NCBI GenBank assembly: GCA_963767645.1
Contig: CAVYEW010000010.1
Coordinates: 372,001 to 436,000 of the forward strand
Source of the DNA: DATFDN01 sp963767645
GTDB taxonomy: Bacteria; Pseudomonadota; Alphaproteobacteria; Acetobacterales; Acetobacteraceae
Direction: 5' to 3'
DNA length: 64,000 nucleotides
Position 1 is the first letter of the stretch; each line of letters starts with the position of its first letter. The position numbers and the translations under genes are program-made. The notes below the pieces were generated by a model, which was not told where the DNA came from, did no database searches, and was given only the letters and a program-made list of their open reading frames with translations. This document shows positions 57,731 to 64,000 of the stretch, in pieces.

Positions 57731-58834
57731 ATGCGCCGCTACCTCGACGCCAATGCCAGCGAGCCGATCCGGCCCGAAGCGCGCGAGGCGGCGCTGGGGG
57801 CGCTGTCCTGCGCCGGCAATCCCGCCTCGGTACATAAGAACGGCCGTGCCGCCCGGGGCTTGCTTGAGGATGCGCGCGAAACCCTGGCCGAGCGGTTCGG
57901 CGCCCAGGCCGGCACCGTAGTGTTCACCTCCGGCGCCACCGAGGCGAACGCGCTCGCCCTGCATGCGCTCGGCGCCGGCCGGACCATCATCATCAGCGCG
58001 GTCGAGCACGACTCGATCCGAGCGGCGGCACCGGATGCGCTTGTCCTGCCGGTTGATGGCGAGGGCGTGGCCGACCTCGCCGCCCTCGGCGCGATCCTGG
58101 CCCGATCCGGCCCGGCCCTGGTCTCCCTGATGCTCGCCAACAACGAGACCGGCGTGCTGCAGCCGATCTCCGAGGCAGCAATGCTCTGCCGCCGCCACGG
58201 CGCCCTGCTGCATGTCGATGCCGTTCAGGCCGCCGGGCGCTGCCCGGTCGATCTGGCCGCGCTGGGCGCGCACAGCCTGGCGCTGTCCTCGCACAAGCTC
58301 GGCGGCCCGCTTGGCGCGGGGGCCCTGCTGCTTGCCCGCGACGCGCCCGGCGGGCCGCGGCCTCTAATCGCCGGCGGGGGACAGGAGCGCGGCTGGCGCG
58401 GCGGCACCCCGGCCTTGCCTTCCATCGCCGGCTTCGCCGCGGCTGCGCGCGCCGCTGAGCCCGATTTCCGCCTCGCGCCCCTGCGCGATGCCATCGAGGA
58501 CGCGGCTCGTGCCGCCGGCGCCGTGGTCTGCGGATTCGGGGCGCCGCGCCTTGCCAACACCACCTGTCTCGCCCTGCCTGGGGTACGCGCGGACGCGCAG
58601 GTCATCGCGCTCGATCTCGACGGGATCGCGGTCAGTGCGGGGGCCGCGTGCAGTTCCGGCAAGGTCGCGGCCAGTCATGTCCTCGCCGCGATGGGGCTGG
58701 GCGCGCTCGCCGGCCAGGCGATCCGAGTCTCGCTGCCCTGGAACGCGAGCCGCGCCGACGCCGAGGCCTTCGCGTGCGCCTATCCGCGCATGGCCGCCCG
58801 GCTGCGCTCCGCCCTGGCGCCGCGCGCGGCGTGA
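57731..58834 (+). CDS. cysteine desulfurase (class V aminotransferase), first copy
   Basis: Takes sulfur from cysteine as an enzyme-bound persulfide. The protein is 367 residues. The PLP motifs are FTSGATEANALALHAL, LHVDAVQAAG and the Schiff-base Lys189 in LSSHKLGG. The persulfide Cys307 lies in SAGAACSSGK, on the mobile loop. The ATG is 2 bases after the cysE stop. A second desulfurase follows 17 bases later and is clearly diverged, so the two are not a recent duplication. This copy is closer to NifS/CsdA-like short forms, by length and loop. Confidence 0.88.
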   Translation: MRRYLDANASEPIRPEAREAALGALSCAGNPASVHKNGRAARGLLEDARETLAERFGAQAGTVVFTSGATEANALALHALGAGRTIIISAVEHDSIRAAAPDALVLPVDGEGVADLAALGAILARSGPALVSLMLANNETGVLQPISEAAMLCRRHGALLHVDAVQAAGRCPVDLAALGAHSLALSSHKLGGPLGAGALLLARDAPGGPRPLIAGGGQERGWRGGTPALPSIAGFAAAARAAEPDFRLAPLRDAIEDAARAAGAVVCGFGAPRLANTTCLALPGVRADAQVIALDLDGIAVSAGAACSSGKVAASHVLAAMGLGALAGQAIRVSLPWNASRADAEAFACAYPRMAARLRSALAPRAA

Positions 58835-58851
58835 CCCCACACTCTGTATCT

Positions 58852-60033
58852 ATGAACGGCCTCCCGCCACGGCCGAACCGGCCCGTCTATCTCGACAACC
58901 AGGCGACCACGCGCTGCGACCCGCGCGTGCTGGACGCCATGCTGCCCTTCTTCACCGAGCGCTACGGCAACCCGCACAGCGACGAGCACGCGATGGGGCG
59001 GGAAGCCGAGCAGGCAGTAGAGGAGGCGCGGGCCGAGATTGCCGCGCTGATCGGTGCGGCGGCGAACGAGATCGTCCTTACCTCGGGCGCCACAGAGAGC
59101 AATAACATCGCCATCAAGGGTGCCGCGCGCCATGCCGCGCGCATGGGACTCGCCGCCCGCCGCGTCGTCACCGTGGCGACCGAGCACAAGAGCGCCCTGG
59201 CCTGCGTCGCCGACCTCGCCGAGGAGGGCTTCGAGCCGGTCATCCTGCCGGTCGCCCCGGATGGGCTGCTGGACCCAGAGGCGCTGCAGACAGCCCTGCG
59301 CGAGCCGACGGTGCTGGTCAGCGTCATGACGGTGAACAACGAGACCGGCGTGATCCAGGACATCCCGGCGCTCGCCGCCGTCGCCAAGGCGGCAGGCGCG
59401 CTGTTCCATACCGACGCCGCGCAGGCCGCGGGCAAAATCCCGCTCGATGTCGGCGCCTGGCAGGTCGATCTGCTGTCGCTGTCCGGCCACAAGCTCTACG
59501 GCCCGAAGGGCGTGGGCGCGCTCTATGTCCGCCGCCGGCCGCGCGTCCGCCTCGCTCCGCTGTTCTCCGGCGGCGGGCAGGAGAGGGGGCTGCGCTCCGG
59601 CACGCTCCCCGCGCCGCTGATCGTCGGGCTGGGCGAGGCATGCCGCATTGCCCGCGCCGAGATGGGCGAGGAGGCGGCTCGGCTGCGGGCCATGCGGGAG
59701 GGGCTGCTCGCCCGGCTGCGCCAGGCCGTGCCGGGCATCGCGGTCAACGGCAGTCTGGCCGCGCGCATCCCCGGCAACCTGAACCTCAGCTTTCCATCCG
59801 CCACCGCCGCCGAGCTGATAAAGCGCGCGCCCGATCTCTGCGTCTCCACCGGCTCCGCCTGCACCTCCGCGGTGGTCGAGCCCTCGTATGTGCTGCGCGC
59901 GATGGGCGTGCCCGACGCGGCGGCGGCGCGGAGCTTGCGTATCGGCCTCGGGCGCTTTACCTCGCCCGCCGATATCGACTACGCGGCAGCGTCGCTCGCC
60001 GCCGCCCATGCAGGGGCGCGCGCGCCGGCCTGA
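58852..60033 (+). CDS. iscS: cysteine desulfurase IscS-like, second copy
   Basis: A group I cysteine desulfurase of 393 residues. PLP contacts are LTSGATESNNIAIKG, FHTDAAQAAG and Lys214 in SLSGHKLYGPKG. The persulfide Cys337 lies in STGSACTSAVVEPS, the exact IscS-type loop. It is the likely sulfur donor to MnmA (two genes downstream), as IscS is in other bacteria. No iscU, iscA, hscA or hscB follows. Confidence 0.92.
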   Translation: MNGLPPRPNRPVYLDNQATTRCDPRVLDAMLPFFTERYGNPHSDEHAMGREAEQAVEEARAEIAALIGAAANEIVLTSGATESNNIAIKGAARHAARMGLAARRVVTVATEHKSALACVADLAEEGFEPVILPVAPDGLLDPEALQTALREPTVLVSVMTVNNETGVIQDIPALAAVAKAAGALFHTDAAQAAGKIPLDVGAWQVDLLSLSGHKLYGPKGVGALYVRRRPRVRLAPLFSGGGQERGLRSGTLPAPLIVGLGEACRIARAEMGEEAARLRAMREGLLARLRQAVPGIAVNGSLAARIPGNLNLSFPSATAAELIKRAPDLCVSTGSACTSAVVEPSYVLRAMGVPDAAAARSLRIGLGRFTSPADIDYAAASLAAAHAGARAPA

Positions 60034-60045
60034 ACGGGACCGCCT

Positions 60046-60378
60046 ATGGCCAAGATGACCTTCATCGAGCGCGACGGCACGCGCCGCGAGGTGGACGCGC
60101 CGCTCGGCCTCTCCGTCCTCGAGATCGCGCACCAGCACGGCGTCGACATCGAGGGGGCCTGCGAGGGTTCGCTCGCCTGCTCCACCTGCCATGTCGTCGT
60201 CGATCCGGCCTGGTTCCCCCGCCTGGCGGAGCCGACCGAGGACGAGGAAGACATGCTCGACCTCGCCTTCGGCCTGCAGGAGACCTCGCGCCTCGGCTGC
60301 CAGATCGTCATTACCGAGGCGCTGGACGGGCTCGTCGTCAAGCTGCCGGCCGGCAGCCGCAACATGATGGACAGGTAG
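60046..60378 (+). CDS. fdx: 2Fe-2S ferredoxin (Isc/adrenodoxin type)
   Basis: An electron carrier of 110 residues with the adrenodoxin-like cluster ligands Cys39, Cys45, Cys48 (ACEGSLACSTCHV) and Cys86 (SRLGCQIVI). The acidic helix PTEDEEDMLD is the usual partner-binding face. It lies 12 bases after iscS, as in isc operons. Its TAG overlaps the mnmA GTG by one base. Confidence 0.95.
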   Translation: MAKMTFIERDGTRREVDAPLGLSVLEIAHQHGVDIEGACEGSLACSTCHVVVDPAWFPRLAEPTEDEEDMLDLAFGLQETSRLGCQIVITEALDGLVVKLPAGSRNMMDR

Positions 60379-61502
60379 TGCGCGTCCTCGTCGCGATGTC
60401 GGGCGGGGTGGACAGCTCCGTAGTCGCGGCGCTGCTCGCCGAGGCGGGCCACGAGGTCATCGGCGTGACTCTGCAGCTCTATGATCACGGCGCCGCCGCC
60501 GGTCGCAAGGGCGCGTGCTGCGCCGGCCAGGACATCCACGATGCGCGCCGTGTCGCCGACCGGCTGGGCATCGCGCACTACGTGATCGATGCCGAATCCC
60601 GGTTCGCACGCGCGGTGATCGAGGATTTCGCCGACTCCTACGCCGCGGGCGAGACGCCGGTACCCTGCGTGCGCTGCAACCAGACGGTAAAGTTTGCCGA
60701 TCTTACTGCGCTTGCGGACGCGCTGGGGGCGGAGCGGCTCGCCACCGGCCACTACGTCCGGCGCGTCGATAGCCCGGACGGTGCGGAGCTGCATCGCGCC
60801 CGCGACCTCGCGCGCGACCAGAGCTGGTTCCTGTTCGCCACCACCCGCGCGCAGCTCGACCGTGCCCTGTTCCCGCTGGGCGAGATGGCGGACAAGGCGG
60901 CGGTGCGCGCGGCGGCTTCGCGCCTCGGGCTCGCCGTCGCTGCCAAGCCCGACAGCCAGGATCTCTGCTTCGTGCCCTCCGGCCGCTACGCCGATCTGAT
61001 CGCCCGCCTCCGCCCGGACGCCCTCGCCCCCGGCGAGATCCTCGATGAGGCGGGGCGGGTGCTCGGCCGCCATGACGGCATTGCCCGCTACACCGTAGGC
61101 CAGGCTCGCCGTCTCGGTGCTGCGGGCGGAGGCGGTCGCGTGGTGGTGGCGTTGGATGCGCCGAACCGGCGCGTGCTCGTCGGCCCCCGTGCCGCCGGCA
61201 CGCGCCGGGTGGTGCTACGCGACGTGAACTGGCTCGCCGCGCCGCCTCTCGTCCCGCAGCGCTGTTCGGTGAAGCTCCGCGCCCGGGAGGCTCCGCATCC
61301 GGCGATAATCGAAACCACCGGACAGGACGGGGCGGAAGTCCGGCTGGACCACCCGGCCCTGCCGGCGCCGGGCCAGGCCTGCGTCTTCTACGACCGCGAC
61401 CGCGTGCTGGGCGGCGGCTGGATCACGCGGGCGGTTGACGCTACCCGGCCCGCGGCGCTATCTGCGCACCCCGCACGGGATGGCGGCGTAGCTCAGCGGT
61501 AG
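60378..61502 (+). CDS. mnmA: tRNA-specific 2-thiouridylase MnmA, extended C-terminus
   Basis: Thiolates uridine 34 of Glu, Gln and Lys tRNAs. The PP-loop ATP site is SGGVDSS (residues 8-14). The catalytic cysteines are Cys100 in CVRCNQTVKF and the Cys in SQDLCFVP. GTG 60378 overlaps the ferredoxin stop. The family C-terminus is near GGGWITRA; here the frame runs about 20 residues further and stops at 61500-61502, inside the downstream tRNA gene. Transcription must pass into the tRNA, so a joint transcript is likely. Confidence 0.92.
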   Translation: MRVLVAMSGGVDSSVVAALLAEAGHEVIGVTLQLYDHGAAAGRKGACCAGQDIHDARRVADRLGIAHYVIDAESRFARAVIEDFADSYAAGETPVPCVRCNQTVKFADLTALADALGAERLATGHYVRRVDSPDGAELHRARDLARDQSWFLFATTRAQLDRALFPLGEMADKAAVRAAASRLGLAVAAKPDSQDLCFVPSGRYADLIARLRPDALAPGEILDEAGRVLGRHDGIARYTVGQARRLGAAGGGGRVVVALDAPNRRVLVGPRAAGTRRVVLRDVNWLAAPPLVPQRCSVKLRAREAPHPAIIETTGQDGAEVRLDHPALPAPGQACVFYDRDRVLGGGWITRAVDATRPAALSAHPARDGGVAQR

Positions 61503-61556
61503 AGCAGGGGAATCATAATCCCTTGGTCGGTGGTTCAAATCCGCCCGCCGCTACCA
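61482..61556 (+). tRNA. tRNA-Met (anticodon CAT), probably elongator
   Basis: A 75-base cloverleaf. Acceptor GGCGGCG pairs with CGCCGCT (first pair G-U); D-arm GCTC/GAGC; anticodon stem GGGGA/TCCCT with loop ATCATAA, so CAT; T-arm GGTGG/CCGCC with loop TTCAAAT; discriminator A and CCA encoded. The GAATCATAATCC core matches alphaproteobacterial elongator Met tRNAs as I recall them. CAT can also be tRNA-Ile2 (lysidine-modified), which I consider less likely. An initiator is unlikely because the three G-C pairs of the fMet stem are absent. Confidence 0.93.
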
Positions 61557-61769
61557 TCCGCCTACGGTCGGGCCGCGATGGGAGCCGGGCCGCGCCGTCT
61601 CCGGATTGCGCCACATCGGCCCGATGGTCGAGCCGCGCAGCGGTGTCGTGGGCTGGTAGGCGTGGCGCAGCGCTGCCTCCGGCAGCGGCTTCGGCTGCGG
61701 GCGCGGCGAGGGCGACTCCGGAGAGCCGGTCTCGGCGGGTGAGAGCGCCAGCAGCATGCGTTTCAGCAT
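61551..61769 (-). CDS. small hypothetical protein
   Basis: A 72-residue frame with AGGGAG six bases before the ATG and an AT-rich upstream stretch (TAGATTAT as a possible -10). The protein starts MLKRMLLALSPAE, then becomes Pro/Ser/Arg-rich with no family I can name. Its last 6 bases overlap the tRNA 3' end on the other strand. The upstream 258 bases (61770-62027), up to DUF983, show no other gene and are lower in GC. Confidence 0.5.
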   Translation of the reverse strand: MLKRMLLALSPAETGSPESPSPRPQPKPLPEAALRHAYQPTTPLRGSTIGPMWRNPETARPGSHRGPTVGGW

Positions 61770-62027
61770 CGGAATCTCCCTGTGTCAGCCCACATAATCT
61801 AGAGTTTCGGCAGCGAAATCAGAAGTCACGAGGGAGCGAAAACGAAACTTTCACGAACTCATAACGAATCGAGGCAATCTCCTCCACCCGCTAAAGCCGC
61901 TGCAAAAGATGCGTGCAATGCACCGTTATTTTCCGCACTGGCAGCCTCGTTCGCGCGTGCCGATATGGCAGGTTGTCGCCGGTCGCGCTATGCCCGGCTG
62001 TGTTGCTATCGACAGGATACTTCCCGC

Positions 62028-62447
62028 ATGGCCCCGACGATCTGGCAGCCCAATCGCACCGCCGCGAAGCCCGCTTGGCCCGTGCCGCCGCTCGGTCCCG
62101 CCATCGCGCGTGGCTTGCTCGGATGCTGCCCTGCCTGCGGCGATGGATCGTCGTTTCGCGGGTTCCTCAAGGTGGTGCCCCGTTGCAGTGCCTGCGCTGC
62201 CCCGCTCGGCTCGGCGCGCGCCGATGACGCGCCGCCTTATTTCACCATCCTGATCGTCGGGCACATTGTGGTCCCGCTGATGCTGCTCATGCAGCGCATG
62301 CAGGACCCGCCGGAGTGGGAGATGGCGGCAATCTTCCTGCCGCTCACGGCCGTGCTGTGTCTGGCCTTGCTGCGGCCGGTCAAGGGCGGGGTGCTCGGCG
62401 CGATGGTCGCGCTCGGGATGCTCACGCAGTCCGATCCGGCCGCATGA
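62028..62447 (+). CDS. DUF983 family membrane protein
   Basis: A 139-residue protein with a Cys-rich zinc-ribbon-like part (ARGLLGCCPACG, then RCSACAAPLG) and two membrane helices (about 85-105 and 110-130). It carries the DUF983 marker sequence PPYFTILIVGHIVVPLML. DUF983 genes usually lie in cytochrome oxidase clusters (ctaG/coxC), but none is present here. Chosen start is the ATG at 62028; an upstream frame to 61965 lacks a ribosome site. Its stop overlaps the next gene (ATGA). Confidence 0.85.
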   Translation: MAPTIWQPNRTAAKPAWPVPPLGPAIARGLLGCCPACGDGSSFRGFLKVVPRCSACAAPLGSARADDAPPYFTILIVGHIVVPLMLLMQRMQDPPEWEMAAIFLPLTAVLCLALLRPVKGGVLGAMVALGMLTQSDPAA

Positions 62448-62965
62448 CCGCCCCGCTTCCGGCGACCGCCGACCAGGCCGCCCCGCGCGACGCGCGCCTC
62501 GCGCGCGTGGTGCTGGAAGGCGAGGCGCTGACGCGCCTTTCGCCATTGCAGGAGGCCGACCGCGCCCAGGCTGTCGACGACCTCGCGGCCGAGAACCACT
62601 TCGTGCCGCTGACGGTGAAGCAGCGCCCCGCCAACGGCCCTTATGTATTGCACCTGTCGGTCCAGGAAGGCCGGCTGGTGCTCGACACGCGCCGCGAGGA
62701 CGAAACGCCGCTGGCCGTGGTCGCGCTCGCGCTCGGGCCGTTCCGCGGTCTCATCAAGGACTACCAGCTGCTCGTGGACAGCCACATGCAGGCGGTGCAG
62801 GAAGGGCGCGAGGCGCGCATCCAGGCGATCGACATGGGACGGCGCGGCCTGCACAACGAGGGCGCGGCCCTGCTGCGCGAGCGGCTGGCCGGCAAGATCG
62901 CGATCGACTTCGACACGGCGCGGCGACTGTTCACGCTGGTCTGCGTGCTGCATCAGCGCATCTAG
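62444..62965 (+). CDS. UPF0262 family protein
   Basis: A 173-residue cytoplasmic protein of an alphaproteobacteria-specific family with no assigned function. Conserved parts are DLAAENHFVP, the LGPFRGLIKDYQLLVDSHMQ block and IQAIDMGRRGLHNEGA. The ATG overlaps the DUF983 stop. It is followed 7 bases later by mtnA, with which it probably shares a transcript. Confidence 0.9.
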   Translation: MTAPLPATADQAAPRDARLARVVLEGEALTRLSPLQEADRAQAVDDLAAENHFVPLTVKQRPANGPYVLHLSVQEGRLVLDTRREDETPLAVVALALGPFRGLIKDYQLLVDSHMQAVQEGREARIQAIDMGRRGLHNEGAALLRERLAGKIAIDFDTARRLFTLVCVLHQRI

Positions 62966-62972
62966 AGGCGCC

Positions 62973-64000
62973 ATGAAAATCGACGGCGTTGCCTATCGCT
63001 CGATATGGGTCGATCCGGAAGACGGATGGTCGGTGCGGATCATCGACCAGACATGCCTGCCGTGGTCGCTCGAGATCGCACGGCTCGCGACGCTCGAGCA
63101 GACGGCGCACGCGATCCGCGCCATGCAGGTGCGCGGCGCCCCGCTGATCGGCGCCACTGCCGCCTACGGACTGTGCCTGGCGCTGCGCGAGGATGCGTCA
63201 ACCGAAGCGATGGAGCGCGCCGCCGAGACGCTGGCCGCGACCCGCCCCACGGCGGTCAATCTGCGCTGGGCGCTGGAGCGGATGCTGACCCGGCTGCGCA
63301 ACACCGCAGCCGCCTCTCGCGTCGCCGTCGCCTATGCCGAGGCCGCCTCGATCGCCGACGAGGACGCCGCCTGCAACGAGGCGATCGGGCAACATGGCCT
63401 GCCCCTGATCGAGGCGGTCGCGCGCCGCAAGCCAGACGCCCCGGTCAACGTGCTCACCCACTGCAATGCCGGCTGGCTGGCAACGGTCGATTGGGGCACC
63501 GCCCTGGCGCCGATCTACAAGGCGCACGAGGCGGGGATCGCGCTGCATGTCTGGGTGGACGAGACGCGCCCGCGCAACCAGGGCGCCGCGCTGACCGCGT
63601 TCGAGCTGGGCAAGCACGGCGTCGCGCATACCGTGATCGCCGACAATGCCGGCGGGCACCTGATGCAGCGGGGCAAGGTCGATCTGGCGATCGTCGGCGC
63701 TGACCGCGTGACCCGCGCGGGCGACGCGGCGAACAAGATCGGCACCTATCTCAAGGCGCTCGCCGCGCGCGACAACGATGTTCCGTTCTGGGTGGCTCTG
63801 CCCTCGTCCACGATCGACTGGCAGGTTGTGGATGGGATTGCCGACATCCCGATCGAGGAGCGCGCCGAGACCGAGGTCACGGACATCACCGGCCGCGCCC
63901 CCGACGGTTCGATCACGACGCTGCGCGTCGCCGCCGAGGGCAGCCCGGCCGCCAATCCCGCGTTCGACGTAACCCCGGCGCGACTGGTGAGCGGGCTGAT
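62973..64000 (+). CDS. mtnA: S-methyl-5-thioribose-1-phosphate isomerase, cut by window end
   Basis: Converts methylthioribose-1-phosphate to methylthioribulose-1-phosphate in methionine salvage. GAGG precedes the ATG by a few bases. AMQVRGAPLIGATAAYG is the substrate-binding N-terminal region. The catalytic Cys is in LTHCNAGWLAT and the catalytic Asp in IVGADRVTRAGDAANKIGTY. About 342 codons are visible and the frame is still open at the last base, against a usual length of about 365, so only a short C-terminal part is missing. Confidence 0.95.
   Translation, partial: MKIDGVAYRSIWVDPEDGWSVRIIDQTCLPWSLEIARLATLEQTAHAIRAMQVRGAPLIGATAAYGLCLALREDASTEAMERAAETLAATRPTAVNLRWALERMLTRLRNTAAASRVAVAYAEAASIADEDAACNEAIGQHGLPLIEAVARRKPDAPVNVLTHCNAGWLATVDWGTALAPIYKAHEAGIALHVWVDETRPRNQGAALTAFELGKHGVAHTVIADNAGGHLMQRGKVDLAIVGADRVTRAGDAANKIGTYLKALAARDNDVPFWVALPSSTIDWQVVDGIADIPIEERAETEVTDITGRAPDGSITTLRVAAEGSPAANPAFDVTPARLVSGL

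Noticed and set aside
61482..61556. tRNA-Ile2 (CAT, lysidine-modified) as identity
   Set aside because: The anticodon loop begins with A and the GAATCATAATCC core fits elongator Met better; still worth a covariance-model check.

Overview
The window is GC-rich DNA, densely coding on both strands, from an alphaproteobacterium, most likely Rhodospirillales/Acetobacteraceae. Lineage pointers are UPF0262, DUF983, the very large DUF4175 (TIGR02302-type) protein beside lysA, the PhaR regulator, a six-repeat S1 followed by sppA-ihfB-lapA-trpF, and a phosphoketolase. The taxonomic placement is inference; no rRNA is present.

Region by region. 0.5-7.2 kb: a frameshifted GMC oxidoreductase, an acyl-CoA ligase whose end runs into a G-homopolymer-like tract, a corrupted ISAs1-type transposase, and a phosphoketolase with two frame breaks. 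7.3-13.8 kb: a GlcD/D2HGDH-like flavoprotein, a CnbZ-like protein of unsure function, a type III polyketide synthase with an overlapping methyltransferase, an L-2-hydroxyglutarate oxidase-like protein and an aldose 1-epimerase. 13.8-15.2 kb: an IS4-family element whose transposase shifts frame near its end. 15.3-19.5 kb (minus strand): peptide-type substrate-binding protein, SMP-30 lactonase, AzgA-type permease and a lipoprotein. 19.6-31.4 kb: an XrtA (exosortase A) exopolysaccharide locus, with a minus-strand operon (export protein, chain-length protein, tyrosine-kinase-like ATPase, beta-barrel, AAA ATPase, deacetylase, exosortase fused to an EpsI-like domain, glycosyltransferase) and a divergent priming glycosyltransferase. 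No PEP-CTERM substrate protein is visible.

31.4-38.3 kb: intact GMC oxidoreductase, nitronate monooxygenase, SDR, DgoK kinase, 3-methyladenine glycosylase, gamma-glutamyltransferase. 38.4-47.8 kb: kdsA, lysA, DUF4175, phaR and the minus-strand rpsA-sppA-ihfB-lapA-trpF run. 48-54 kb: a transporter-protein remnant, DUF1275, a cupin, a paaG-paaI-paaK operon without the ring-epoxidase genes, an MhpD-like hydratase, dodecin, a HAD hydrolase and an rtcB-like remnant. 54.6-61.6 kb: tyrS, an alpha/beta hydrolase, then cysE, two cysteine desulfurases, a 2Fe-2S ferredoxin, mnmA and tRNA-Met(CAT). This run looks like a cysteine-to-thiolated-tRNA module; mnmA ends inside the tRNA gene. 61.6-64 kb: a small hypothetical protein, DUF983, UPF0262 and a partial mtnA cut by the window edge.

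Two themes cut across the window. Single-base frame breaks are confined to the first ~15 kb, together with the poly-G tract, so sequence quality there is suspect. Short GC-rich palindromic repeats sit as inverted pairs at three convergent gene junctions; two of these pairs enclose an insertion sequence, and some repeats are read through into protein C-termini.
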